A stretch of DNA of 64,000 nt from Zopfochytrium polystomum (taxonomy: Eukaryota > Chytridiomycota > Chytridiomycetes > Chytridiales > Chytridiaceae), in contig JAIVFJ010000231.1 of assembly GCA_025765615.1 (NCBI GenBank), forward strand, positions 32,313-96,312, given 5' to 3'. The notes under the pieces were generated by a model. That model saw only the letters and a list, made by a program, of their open reading frames with translations, made no database searches and was not told where the DNA came from. Within the stretch, counting starts at the first letter, position 1; the number at the start of each line of letters is the position of its first letter. Position numbers and translations under genes: made by a program. Below, piece after piece: positions 22,167 to 33,938 of the stretch.

Positions 22167-24971
22167 TTTTTTTTTTTTTTTTTTTTTTTGTGGACGGGGG
22201 AAAAAACGAAGGACCGGGAGCGGGAAGCCTCAGAAAGCAATTGGCTTGGGGTTGGATCGAAACCACCCCCGAACACAACTCACGGCGGGTAGTATCCGTA
22301 GCTGTACTGCCCCGCGTTGAACGCGGGGTAGTTGGACTGCCACACCAGCGGCGAGTCAAAGATCGGCCAGTTTAGGAACGCCGGCGGCGCCGCGCCGTTG
22401 ATCCGCTCGAGCGGCGGGTACGCAAACCAGTTGGCCATGCTGTTGCCGCTGTATTGGAACTGGGAGAGGGGAGGAAGGGTTCGGATCGGCATCATTCAGG
22501 CGTCGACGAAATGGGGAAGGGTTTACCATTTTGTACAGGGTGTTGCCTGCCGTGTCGGTCTTTTGCGCGGGAAAACGGAGGATGCAAGGAGATGCGGTCA
22601 GTGTTATTTGCGCACAAAAAGGAAGCCAAGGAGAAAGGGTACTCGCGCGCTTACGCGCAATTTTTCGTTACTCACATATCCCAACTCCGCCCTCTGCGTC
22701 CCGTTCACCGGCGGCGCAAACGCAAACCGCGTTCCCGCCTTGACCCGCGCCGCAAACGCCGCCAGCTTCTCCTGCATCCCAGCCCCGGCCACCTCCGCCG
22801 GCTTCGCCGCCTCCACCGCCACCCCCGGCCGCCGGCTCCCCCGCGTCCAAGTACACCCGGAACGACTGGTCGTTCGACCCTTTCCCCGCCGCGGCGCCCA
22901 CCGTGATCGGCCGGCTCGAGCTCACCGCGATCAGCACCGAGCTCGGTCCGAACCCGTAGAAGAGACGGTACGCAGGGTCCTTCGCGTCGCAGAGCGTCGC
23001 GGCGCAGGACGCGTCCATGTAGGAGATTGGGTATTGCTTGGTCGACGGCATGCTGCCGATGATGAAGGGCGCGCCTCCCATGCTGGTCGCGTTCATCCGC
23101 TGCAGGACGTTGTCGACGACGAGGAGGTGCGTGTTTTTGTAGAGGAGCCATTCTTGGACGTACCCGTCCCTTTGTGAGAAGTGTTTAGTTTTGGTTTTGG
23201 ATCGGCTGTATATTTAATTTCATGATTACCATTCGTATTCTCCGTTGAGATAATCGTTGCCGGGCACGCCCATGTAAAAGTTGGACCGGGACGACGTGGT
23301 CGTGGCGTTGTGGCCGTTCCAAAAGATGCCCGGTAACGTCGACTGGCCCGGAATCGCTTCGTGGCTCACGACCGGCGTGTTGCCTTTGCATCGAAGGATT
23401 GGTTTAGAAAAATGTGAAAAGGTTGAAGGGCCATTTTCCCCCACCGATGTAGATGCCGTAAGAGTCGGTGATGTACGAGGTCAAGTAGTACGAGTACTCT
23501 CCGAGCCCGGACGCCCGCACCGTCCGGTCTCCGGTTTGCTTGGCGATGTTGAGGATCGTCGCGTTGATGTTGTAATTGACTGTGGCAGAGTACGTCAGCA
23601 GCCAGCCTCTCTTGGGCTTTGTGAAATAACGTGGGAAAAGTGTTTGGTTGGAGAGGTGGTAAATGCGCGTTAGGCAATACGAGAGTTGGCCTGTGTGGGA
23701 ACAGAACCAAAACAAGCGGCCGACAAACCTGATGGAGAATGTCGATCTCGTCGTCGCCAAAGTAAATCCACAAGTCCGCCAGGAACCACCAAATGTTGTA
23801 GTTGTGGTAGTCGTTCGACTCGCACCGCATGCACTGCGTCACCAGCCGGTCCGACCACCAGGTCGCGGCGTGCCGCGCCATCGACACCTGCAGCCCAGTG
23901 TCCGCGAGGGTCACCAACGCCGGGTCGTCCGAAAAGTCCCGCACCGTGACAAACGTAAACAAGTTGTACACGCCGTAGTCCTGGCTCGCGTACTCCGCCA
24001 CCAAACCGTAATACAGCTTCGCCGCTCGCTCAAACACCGTCTTCTTGCCCGTCGGGTCCGCGGCCGAGAACGGCACAAACGTGCCGTTCGGAAACATCAC
24101 CGACGAAAGGTACCGCGTCGCGGCCGCCAGCAAGTTCAAGTTCGACGTCGTCCACCGCCCCGCCGTGAACGGCACCGTCTGGTAGTACGCCTGCGCCGCC
24201 GCAATCAGCTCCGGCGGCGCCAGGCACGACACCCGCAGCAGCACGTCCAGGAACAGCCAGTTCTCAAACTCCATCGCCGCGTTGACGTTCTCGCTGTTGC
24301 GCGCCAGCATGTCCGCGGCGGCCTTGTTCGCGTACGCCAGCGACGTCAGGTTGTACCCCTCCGCCGCTGCTTGGTAGTACATAAAGTACAGCTGCCGGTT
24401 CGGGTTCGCGTTCTTGGCGAACCCGGCGTACGTCGCCGCCGCGTCGTAGTCGCCGCTGGACGTGAACGCGAGTGACTGCCAGCGCACCCCGGCCCGCCGC
24501 GCTTCGACCTCCGCTTGCGGCCCGACCGTCTGTGGGTTCTGGTTGCCGCAGACGCCCTGCGGGAACGGCCTCGCTCGGCAGCTCCTCGCGCGACTTGGTG
24601 CCGAGGAACTTTGGCGTGTAGATGGGAGGCGGTGGAGGCGGCGGCGGCGGCGAGGTCGTGGAGGTGCTCTTGGTCACAGACGGGGCCTTTTTGGTGGTCG
24701 GGGTGGCGGGCTTTGTCGAGGTCGGCGGCGGCGGCGGCTGGGTGCTCGACGGGGAGTAGGATGCGCTGACGGCGGTTGGTAGGAGAAGGAGGAGGAGGAG
24801 GAGGAGCGCAAGTGCGAGCAGTAGAAACAGCTGTCTGGCGCCGAGGACCGGCGCGCGCTTTTTTGCGGTCGTGCCGGCGGTCGTGCTGGGCGGCGGCGAC
24901 CACCACAGCCGTTGCGAGGCGGAACGCTGGGACGCGCGGCGCTGCCCGCGGGTGTGCTTCATCGTCGTCAT
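21986..24971 (-). CDS. Signal-anchored, multi-exon secreted glycoprotein, function unknown
   Basis: The start is the ATG complementary to 24969-24971. A basic N-terminus is followed by a leucine-only hydrophobic segment (residues 45-68) and a Pro/Thr/Ser linker, so the product is a signal-anchored or secreted protein. Exons with GT-AG junctions that keep the frame are 24971..23729, 23616..23445, 23383..23230, 23169..22676, 22559..22527 (only 33 nt), 22459..22284 and 22130..21986. The first 400 folded residues are helical, with many Trp, Tyr and Asn-x-Thr sites; the later exons look beta-rich. An alpha/alpha-toroid plus beta-sandwich polysaccharide lyase is one possibility, not shown. Two frame changes lie inside exons, near 24600 and near 22830, both in GC-rich repeats. 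They could be undetected tiny introns, assembly errors or real frameshifts, so whether the gene works is open. Confidence 0.65.
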
Positions 24972-25158
24972 CACTCTCACTTGCCGGAATTGTCAGGCTG
25001 GCCCGCCGTCGTGCGCGTCGTCTTCGTGGCTGTGGCTGTGGGTTTTGCTGTTGCCAGCGGTGCCGCGGCCATTATTTTGAATATGATTGCCTGGTTTTGG
25101 CGTCACGTGTGGAGGTCCGGGAAAAAAAAAAAAAAAAAAAAAGGGGAGAAAGACGAGC

Positions 25159-25163
25159 AGCAC
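25159..25163. repeat. Target-site duplication AGCAC, left
   Basis: AGCAC directly precedes the left LTR and recurs at 28974..28978 after the right LTR, as expected for a Ty1/copia insertion. Confidence 0.85.
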
Positions 25164-25272
25164 TGTTGAAATTCGATGTTGAGAGCGATCGCAGGAGCGT
25201 TGCGATCGAGGGATTGGAGAAGGAAGCGCAAGACAAGTCAAGTTTTTTTCTTAATTGATGCATATTCCAACA
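25164..25272 (-). repeat. Copia LTR (3' LTR of element)
   Basis: It matches 28855..28973 over the ATTCGATGTTGAGAGCGATC block and the ATATTCCAACA end, but lacks about 24 bp present in the other LTR and has a 12-bp difference near 25225. These differences show that the insertion is not recent. Confidence 0.85.
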
Positions 25273-25779
25273 CTCCCCTTGCACAAACGCCTTTAAAAGC
25301 AACACTACTTCAAAGAAAGAAACTGAGTAAGAGAATTTAAAACGCCACTGCCTGGGTGAAAAACCCAAACCAATTGACCGATCTGGGAAAACCGTAGCAG
25401 GGTAAGGAAAGGAAATGTATCAGGAAGGCACTGCTGAGGAGAGTACTGCAAAAAGGTAGGGAAAACAAAAGGGTGCCCAAAACGGCAAAATGAAAGAAGG
25501 AAAATCTAACTGGTGCCCTACCCTGGGGCCTAATCCACTACTTTACCCATGCGCGCCATGCGTGCCCTCCATGCTGCGCCGTGCACTGCATTCTTCTCCT
25601 TGTCCTTGGTCCGTTTCTGAAGAAGTGATCTTTGCAGCGTTTTGTCCTAATTGTTCGTACATGCTCAATCAACTTGTGATGTTCAGTTGGTCCCTTGCTT
25701 GAATCAACAAGTCCAAGTAGTATTCGGCCTTCGAAAACCATGTCATGTCCATGTGGCTTGGTGAGGAGGTTGGCAAGCT

Positions 25780-28180
25780 GATCAAAGGAGGGGACGTGAT
25801 CAACCTACACAAGACCTTCCTCAACAAGCGACTGGATGTGGTGGTAGCGAAGTCGAATGTGCTTGGAGCGGTCCATATGAAGATTGTTCACTGTCATGTG
25901 GATCCTTGGTGAGTTATCCTCATAAGCAGTCAGTGGTAGCTTGAGGGGCATCTTGACCGACAGGTGAAGCTTGTTGATAGCCTCAAGCTCCTGACCAAGT
26001 TCACTAAGGGCAATATACTCTGCTGCTGTTGATGATGTGGGGACCGTTGACAAACACGTCGACTTCCACCCAATTGCTCCCCCTGCTAGCACAAGGTATG
26101 TGTCAGGAACAGGGCAGGACAAGACAAGGCAGACAAGGAACTGAGAGGAGTGATGATTGTATTGGAAACAATAATTCACTTGAGGGATGGGACAGTTCCC
26201 CCATCCCCCTTTTATACCTTTTGAGAGTCTTCCTTGTCAAGACTCAAAGAAAGTTCCAGAAAGAGCAATTAGTAATGCAATGATACCAATGATACCAATG
26301 ACAACAAGACAAGCCAGGAAAGCAAAGAAGGTTCCAGAAGGTTCCACAAGGTTCCATGAAGGAATGTTCTAGAAGGTTCCAGAGGTTTCCAGAGGGTGAT
26401 TCATAACAGTATGCTATCTGCAAGCAAGAGTCATGGTAGGAGTTGAACGATGCGTCCGCATATCTGACAGGTTGAGGGTTGCTGTCCGCACTGTAGCGAA
26501 GTCCTGAGCATTTGACACAGTGGCCAACGGGGGACTTGTCACTGGTTTTCAAGATAACACCAGGGCGGCCTTTAAACTTAGAAAAGAAAAACTTCCCATC
26601 TTCTTGAAGGTCGTTCGTGGCAAGGAGACTGTAAAGAGCGCTTGGAGCGTTGCAGGCTTCCTTGATTACAACCTCCACACCGTTTGGAAGAGGGATTCTT
26701 GCCTTTGACTTTGAGTGGGGTGGGGTCTTTGTCAATGGTTCTGACAGACAAGGTGTGTTTGGTGTAGGATGTGAAAAGGTGGGCGTCTTTGAGAATGGTC
26801 GTGACACAGCCAGAGTCAACAACAATGGGTGATTCCTTGAACATGGTGGGTGATGATGATGAAAGGGCAAGGTGTTTGGGGATATGAGGTGCTGGTTGGA
26901 AGTTAGAGGTCTGCTTTCGACGTGCCTGAGGTGGGTGCCTCAGGCCAACTAAAAATCCAACGAATACTCCCCAGGGTCGCTACTGCCAGTCTCGCTATTG
27001 TCAACAGATGGCACATCACTGGTGCTGCCTGTGGCAATAAGTGCAACTGGCTTGTCCCGTTTCCTCATGATGCAGTGTTTTGCAAAGTGGTTCTCCTTTC
27101 CACAATGGTGACACAGCACTGATTTTCCCAGTGGCTCAACTCCTTGTCGCTGATCCTGACATGTAGCGCCTGGGGTGTTGGCCTCAGGTGCTGTGCCATG
27201 TGCAGCTCGATTTTCTGCTCGTCTCTGAGTTTGGGAGGTGTGGTGTCCACGTCGCTCAGAATGCCATTCTGCATGCCGTTCTCTACCCTGTCGCCCAGCG
27301 CGGCCACCCCGACCATGGCGGCGCCCACCACGGTTTTCTCTGCCTTGGTGGTGTCGCTCAGCCTGGTGGGAGCGCCTTTGCTCTCAGCAGTCATGGAAGT
27401 TGCTAAGTAGTGCAGCCTCATTGGCCGGCTTCGCCAGTAGTGTGACAGTTGGTCCTCTAGGTTTGTTACAGTCTTGAGGAAGCCAAAGAGGGCAGTTATG
27501 TCTGTGATGGTGTTGTTGTCCACTCAAGATAGGTAGTTCTCAGTCCGAATGTGCCAGTACTCTTCGTCCTCTAAACATTCTGTCAGATGATCCACCATTG
27601 ACTCAAACTTTAGCATTTCGTTGATTTTGCCTAAGACACCTCTGGGGGCAAGGCTCCTGACTTCGGCTAGGTCTCTATAGTGCTTCTCAAATATGGGTTG
27701 AAAATCAGCAATCTTCCCCCCCGGTTCAATCTTGAGGGCAGCAATCTTGCGAATCATTGCACGCGCCTGTGCTTCATCAATGCGTCCAATCTTCCTCTTG
27801 AGTTCTCCAAGTGCCTGAAAGACAAACTTAATGCCACTGATTTTGTGTTCAAGAGTCTCGCCTATGTGATGGAGATGTGCAGCATCCCAGCCTGATTCTG
27901 GTCATACGTTCCTGGGAAGACGTATGCGTCATCGCTAAACGTCCAGTAGCCAACATATTCTGGGTTGTTTGGGATGTACTCGTGGGTGATATGCATGACT
28001 TCCCATTCGTTGTATCCAGCTGGGGGGTTTGCTGACCAGAACTTGAAATGCTCAGGGACGGCAGGAATTGCGGCGGTCGTGTCTGTAGCGGGGACTGCTG
28101 GGACAGCAGCAACTTTGTGCGCAAGTCAGACACGGACGGCAGAACTTGCTTGCTTACTGGCAAAATGCCCCTCCACATAG
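25780..28180 (-). pseudogene. Copia gag-pol remnant
   Basis: On the minus strand the decayed polyprotein reads from about 28180 down. A gag core (ALGELKRKIGRIDEAQARAM near 27800) is followed by a CCHC knuckle with spacing CHHCGKENHFAKHC near 27090. Next come the protease motif VVDSGCVTTILKD (about 26820) and a pre-integrase segment ending in VGHCVKCSGLRY. This jumps straight to the RNase H signature YADASFNSYHDS and, past the nested LTR, GGAIGWKS and SSTAAEYIALSE. Stops and frame changes occur around 27523, 27870 and 26700. The integrase and reverse transcriptase parts, normally more than 2 kb, are absent, so the copy cannot move by itself. The jump from protease to RNase H suggests one large internal deletion. 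Confidence 0.8.
26101..26408 (-). repeat. Solo chromovirus LTR with 5-bp target duplication
   Basis: The 308-bp segment is a complete LTR of the Ty3 element at 47331..51177, in reverse orientation and of the same length as that element's 5' LTR. GTATG directly precedes it (26096..26100) and directly follows it (26409..26413). A solo LTR forms when the two LTRs of an inserted element recombine. It splits the copia RNase H frame between the residues QIAY and LVLAGG, and therefore is younger than the copia element. Confidence 0.92.
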
Positions 28181-28241
28181 TCCATCCATCTTGTGAAGTT
28201 GACGGGGTTGACTAGCTGGCGGTGCAGGAGCTTCACATTTG

Positions 28242-28532
28242 GCCCCTCACAAGAGCCTAGCTGGGAAAGCATGGGGGGTCTGGGTATCTGTCACTCAAGG
28301 GCCCAGGGTTCAAGTCACGACACCAGCTGTTGAAGGCAACAAGAAAGAGTACGGTCTTGAATCACAAAGAGTGGTGCTGTGGAGATGCCTGACGACCCTG
28401 TAAGTCCGTAGTGCATGGGGTGGGTTTGCCAAGGTGAAACCTGGGCATAGTCTATAACAGTTCACCATTGATGGCGCTTTCTCTTCCCGTCGGCCCTTCG
28501 GGGCTGGAACAATATAAAAAATAAAAAAAAAA
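28242..28532 (+). mobile_element. tRNA-like SINE with 18-bp target duplications
   Basis: A 291-bp insertion is flanked by perfect 18-bp direct repeats GCAGGAGCTTCACATTTG at 28224..28241 and 28533..28550. It ends in AATATAAAAAATAAAAAAAAAA, so the plus strand is the transcript strand. The head contains TAGCTGGGAAAGCATGG, which resembles a split-promoter A box, and about 45 bp on GGTTCAAGTCACGAC, which resembles a B box. These are RNA polymerase III features of a tRNA-derived SINE. It sits inside the copia element, upstream of its gag, and moved by help of some LINE not seen here. The body after the tRNA-like head has no recognised core. Confidence 0.85.
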
Positions 28533-28854
28533 GCAGGAGCTTCACATTTGACTTGCTCATCACGTTGGGAGAGAACAAAGGTAATGGCAGGAACAAGAGA
28601 AGTTAAAATGAGTGTTCCACAGCACTCTCAACTGAAGCTGGTGAATCGATCACTCAGAGTTCGACAGGGTACAGTCACTTGGTGGGTAAAAATTGATAGT
28701 GATTGTGAATATCGACAGTGGCTGTATAGCTGACTGGTGAAGACGATTGCTCTCTCGAAGCGGTGGATGGCTTCAGTTTGATTCTGTGATGGACTATCGT
28801 TCGATCGCTTTTTGGGTTGTCTCCTTTAACGGTGGAGAACTCTCCCTGGTAAGG

Positions 28855-28973
28855 TGCTGAAATTCGATGTTGAGAGCGATCGCAGGAGCGTTGCGATCGA
28901 GGGATTGGAGAAGGATTCAAGTTTTTTTCTTAATTGATTCTTCCATTTTCTCTCGCAAGGGCATATTCCAACA
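28855..28973 (-). repeat. Copia LTR (5' LTR of element)
   Basis: Read on the minus strand it begins TGTTGGAATATGCCC and ends GAATTTCAGCA. The duplication AGCAC follows at 28974..28978. Confidence 0.85.
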
Positions 28974-28978
28974 AGCAC

Positions 28979-29714
28979 AATTCTGTTCGACAATATCGGC
29001 CCCCCTTTTTTTTTCGTTCGGCCATATCCGCTTCCGACGAAGGACCATTCAGTATCAGTTAATCACAGCAGAGTCACTTAGTCCTTCTCCCCATTGGCCA
29101 CCAACAAACTGCACAAACACACCTCCAGCTCCTTCACATTATTTCCACCCCCACTCACGCATCAGAGTAGTGGAGCGGGGAAGGGATTGGGAGTAGTATT
29201 TATATGTACGGACCTATTATGTACATCCTCACCCGTGCGAATAAGAGACTCGAGAAAGCCCCGTGTGCGCTCAAAAGTGAGACTATACCTTCTCTCGGAA
29301 ATGCATGACCCTTCCGTCCGTCCGTCCGTCGTCTTTCGCTTGTTGCCAAATCGGGCGGGGTTCTTGTCTCTATTTTTCTGCCTATTTGAGTAATTCCTTT
29401 TTTTTCTTCTTCTTCATTTTTTGTCTTTCATCCCGTGTCTGTCTTGCCTGTTTTGTTTGTTTATTTATTTATTCAGGGCGCAAGCGAAAAAAAAGAACAA
29501 AAAAAAAACGCTTTCAACAAAAGGAACGATCGAGTTACCTGGCGGCGACCAGGCCACCCCCCCCTGCCCCCCAACAACAACAACAACAGCAGCAGCAACA
29601 GCAAAATACATCCAACGTTAGAGATTCTGCGTGCACTGCCGTTCGGATCCGTCGATCCCGCGTTTCAAGACTAGACCGTCAAGCCACTCTTCTCGCCTTT
29701 TCACTTCGCGACAC
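28979..29714. other. Upstream region of the LRR gene
   Basis: The stretch contains T-rich and A-rich runs and a (CAA/CAG)n tract at about 29573-29604. No separate gene is recognised; it probably holds the promoter and leader of the LRR gene. Confidence 0.5.
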
Positions 29715-31119
29715 ATGGTAAATATCGTCGTTGTCGTCGGCGTCGTCGTCGCCGCCTTCTGCTCTTTGTTTCTCCTTTATCCTTCTCCTTCTTCCTTCCT
29801 CCTCCTTCTTACACTTGCACTCACACATCAAACACACACACACGCACACACACACGGACACACACGCACCATCAACCCACACACACATCAAGAGCTCCTC
29901 CACCGGCGACTGCGCCGTCCTGGCGGCCGTGTTTCCGTCCGTCGTCTCCGCGCCGTCATCGTCGTCGTCGTGCTGCGCGATCGCCGGAGTGTCGTGCGAC
30001 GCCGCCAACGGCGCTGTCTTCAAACTGTGAGAGTGGAGTGGGGAGAGAGTGATGTGTGTGTGTGTGTTAGCCTGCCGCGCTTCCGTGCCTTTGCCACAGA
30101 GTGCTTCTTTTGTCTCCCTCGCTGACTGACTCACTGTCCCCTCTCTCCCTCTCTCTCCCTCTTCTCCCCCACACCCAACCCGCACTCCATTCCATTCTTC
30201 AAGCGATTTCAGCTCGCGCGGTCTGTCGGGCCCGCTGTCGGGCGACATTGGCAAGCTGACGGGCTTGACGTACCTGTGAGTGAGTGAGTGAGTGGGTGGG
30301 CTGTCTGTCTGTCTGTTGGCCTGTTGGCTCTGTTGGTCTGGTGGTCTGTTTGTCTGTCTGTACGTCTGTTGGTCCCCTTTGAAGCTGTCCCAATGCGCTG
30401 ACCCATGAACACCGTGTCCTGTCGCCGTTTCTCTCCTCTTGGCACCAATAACAACAACGACAACAACAACGACAACAAAAAACCGAACACGTCATCACAA
30501 CACACAACACACAACACGCAACACACAACACGCACACAAGGTCCCTCCACAACAACACGCTGTCGGGCAACATACCGCCAGAGATCGGGCAGCTTGCGAA
30601 TCTGCAGGAGCTGTGAGTAGTTTACAACACAGGCTGTTCTCTCACTATTGGGCTTGTCCCTCTTTCGGTCGATCTTACCTCGGGCACTTGCAACTTCCCA
30701 ACGACTCCACTGACACTTTTCTTCTCGCCGTGGCTCGCTCGCTCGTCGCACCACCACTACCACCACCACTACCTCCACCAAACAAAACCCCAACACAACA
30801 CGTGCGAAAAAAAAAACTAGTTATATCGGCGAGAACCGCTTCTCGGGCTGGATCCCCGCCGAGATCGGCGGCTTGACCAAGCTGACGCACCTGTTGAGTA
30901 AAAATGGAGGGAGAATACAACCGAATTCACTCGCCCGACCCAGATGTCGTTTCACTAACGCTCTCTCTTTCCGCAACAACTTCAAACACAACCCCCATCA
31001 GAAATGTCCGCTACAACAGACTGTCGGGACTGCCTGCCGCACTCGGGCAGCTTGGAAGCCTGGTCGTCTTGTGAGTCGCCCCCACCCGATCCGTCCCGTT
31101 CTTCGTCTGTTCTTCGTCC

Positions 31120-31166
<47 letters not shown>

Positions 31167-33892
31167 CCGAACGCCCCACGGAAAAAACGCGAAACAAAAA
31201 ACAAAACAACTCAAAAAAAAACTCGAAAAAACAAAACCAAATAAAGCGACGCGTCCCATAACGACCTAACAGGTGCGATTCCCGCAGAGTTTGGAAAGAT
31301 GGCCAAGCTGCAGGAGCTGTGAGTGCAAATGATTGCTTGATTGGATTGTTTGATTGATTAATGGATGGATGAATGGATTGATTGATTGATCGATTGGTTG
31401 ATTGATTGATTGATTGATTGATTCACCCCAAGATGGCTGAACGACAACCAGCTGACTGGCTGGATCCCGCCTGAGATTGGGAGCTTGAGCAACCTTGCTC
31501 AGTTGTGAGTAGCGAGTGAGCGCGCGGGCGTACCACACGAATGCGGTGTTCAATACCCTTCTCCTCTAACACTGCCGCTCCAAATAAACCACAAAAAAAA
31601 AAAAACAAACAAACAAAAAACCGGGGAACGCAAGCGATTGCGAGCGCAATGCAATCACTGGCTTGCTACCAATCGAGCTGGGCCAGCTCACCAACGTTCA
31701 GTACATGTAAGCTTCTTAAGCTTCTTCTCCTTTCTTTCAACTCAAACAGACACTGAATTTGCTTGATCGCTAAATCGCTCGACCCGTTGCGCAGGTCATT
31801 TGAATATAACCGCATGTTCGGACCGATTCCCACGCAACTCGCAAACTGCGGGAAACTGACTGCCCTGTGAGTGGAAATGGAAAGAAAACCAGTCGTGGCT
31901 TTCAAATTCGCCGTTTGGTTACTGATCCCACGAATTTTTTCTTGTTCGCCGGTGAAAATAGGTCCATTGCCGGAAACTTTTACGACGGAACTATTCCCTC
32001 CCTGCCGCAAGTCCAGTGAGTTTCAACTCTTGCAAAAGACTTTCATGTTCGACCATTTATTTCTTCGCTGCGACCGACAGATCTTGGAGCAAGACCTTGA
32101 ACTGCTTTCCCGCCGAGACAAGCCAGAGATACCTACCTGACTGCGGTGAGTGACAAAAACTCCCGGGGCCTGGCGCCAGAGTCTTAAAAACCGAGCCGGA
32201 AAACTCCCGCCCCTCGTTAATTGAAACGACCTCTACCGCCTCGTCCACTTCACAGGAGTCTTTTACAACGGCCACTTTGCATCCTCCGCCGCGGAGGACA
32301 TTAACAACGGTATCGGCGTGATGCTTGCCGCCGGCTCGTCGTCGCCAGCCGCCGGCGGCTCGCCGTCCTCCGGCTCATCCTCCGCTGGAACGCTGTCATC
32401 GACCTCCACAACCACGGCATCTCCCGCCATCAACGCCGCCGGCACCACCTCGTCCCCGTCCCCGTCGCAGCCCACCGCCTGCGCCAATCCGCTCGCCGCC
32501 GCCGCCCCAGCCATCGCCGTCGCCTTCGTCGCCGGCGCCCTCCTCGCCGCCGCCGCCGCCGCCCTCGTCGCCTTCCTCCTCCGCGCTAAATCCCGCAAAA
32601 ACCCCGCCGCCGCCTTCCAACCCCCTGCGCTCAGCACTTACCCTGCCATGCAGACCAAACCCGCGTCCCCGCTGGCGAGCCCTGGTTTCGGCATCGCGGG
32701 CCGCCGCCCCACCCGCCGCAAAGAGCACGGTCTACGCCTCCGACGCCAGCACCGACTACTCGTCCCCCGGTGCAAACCCTGCTGTCGGAGGCACCACCGC
32801 AAACCCGCTGTCGCCCTCTGCGTACTACCAACCCGACGCCCCGATGCCGTCCCCGCACTCGCAGCACTACCGATACGAAAACAACTACGAGCAGCAGCAG
32901 CAGAACCAGCAGTACCAGCAGTACCAACACCAGCAGCAGCAGCACGCTCAAGTGTTCACGCAGCAGCAGCAGCAGCCGCACCACCACCACCCCGCCTGGC
33001 AAGGACCGCCGGCGGATGGGAAGGCCGGCGCGCCGTACGGCAGTGGCGGTGGCGGTGGCGGCGGCGGCGGGCTTTTTGAGGGAGGAGGTAATGACCCTTG
33101 GGGGAGGGGATGAGCTCTTGTCGAAAGAATTCTTTGACCCACCCCTTTCTTGTCCTTAATTTCCGCTCTTTTTTATCACTTATCGCGGGCGTAGGGTCCA
33201 GCGCGTGGACCGGCCACATCCAGGAGCAGCAGCAGCAGCAGCAGAGCGAGAAGACGGCGGGTATCGGCAGGACGTTTACGAGTTGAGTGTTTGGTTGTTG
33301 TTGTTGTTTTTTTCTCTCTCTTTTTTTTGTTCTTCTCCTTACGTGGCTTTCGCTTGGTTCGTGCGCTCACCAACCAAAAAAAAACCCAGCATCGTCGGAC
33401 CCGCGCGCCACGGACCTCGCACTCCTCCGCGCCCACGGATCCGTCGCTACCTGGCCGCCTGGCGCCGTCGTCGCCTGGCCGCTGCCCGCGGCCTCCCCGA
33501 CCCGCGTCGTCCAGATGCTTGCCGGTGACTGTCTTCAATCATGGCGGTCTCAAATCCCTCTTCTCACAAACACAAAAACAACACCCCCCCTCTCCTGCGC
33601 ACTTTCACACACTTGTCCACCACTCCACGACCTACGCAAACACAAACACACACGCCTCCCCGCCCCCCAAAAAGACTCCGCCGCCGACGGACCCGCGCTT
33701 CTCGCCCTCCGCCGCAACGACGCGAAACGAGACGACCCGCTCCGCTCCGCCGACCCTGACGCCCGCCGCGCCGCTCTCGCCGCGCTCACCGCTCTCACCG
33801 CCGCCGACGCCGACGCTGAGGCGCCCTCGCTTCCGCCGCCCGAGAGGGCCGCGTCGGTCTGGATGCCGCCGCCCCCGACGTACTCGGCGTGA
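29715..33892 (+). CDS. LRR receptor-like transmembrane protein without kinase
   Basis: The likely exon set is: an N-terminal exon ending 30026, then 30204..30275, 30541..30612, 30821..30892, 31002..31070, 31247..31318, 31433..31504, 31635..31706, 31795..31866, 31962..32015, 32081..32145, 32256..33087, 33195..33281, 33390..33524 and 33675..33892. An LRRNT-like cap (DCAVLAAVFPS and CCAIAGVSCD) is followed by about nine plant-type leucine-rich repeats of the form NxLSGxIPxEIGxLxxLxxL. Nearly every repeat is one 72-nt exon with the same splice phase. A Ser/Thr-rich stalk, a hydrophobic helix ending AFLLRAKSRKN and a Tyr/Gln/Gly-rich tail with no kinase follow. The frame of the tail is +1 relative to the helix; a 61-bp GT-AG intron at 32665..32725 would fix this and is present in the duplicate too. 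The first exon's start is uncertain. A cell-surface sensor role is inferred. Confidence 0.75.
31123..31162 (+). repeat. CT microsatellite in LRR gene intron
   Basis: About twenty CT units lie in the intron after the exon 31002..31070. Confidence 0.9.
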
Positions 33893-33902
33893 TGTGTGTG
33901 TT

Positions 33903-33938
<36 letters not shown>

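Larger units (their letters stand above)
25164..28973 (-). mobile_element. Ty1/copia retrotransposon, internally deleted, with nested insertions
   Basis: The element lies between two short direct repeats that act as LTRs: 25164..25272 (109 bp) and 28855..28973 (119 bp). Read on the minus strand they begin TGTTGGAATATGC, the classic copia LTR start, and end in CA. Five-base duplications AGCAC flank the whole unit, so it is a genuine insertion event. Next to the downstream LTR on the minus strand is GCAAGGGGAG, a purine tract that could prime plus-strand synthesis. The interior encodes gag with a zinc knuckle, part of the protease/pre-integrase region and an RNase H end, but I find no integrase core or reverse transcriptase. 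It is therefore defective. A solo chromovirus LTR (26101..26408) and a SINE (28242..28532) inserted later. Confidence 0.85.
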
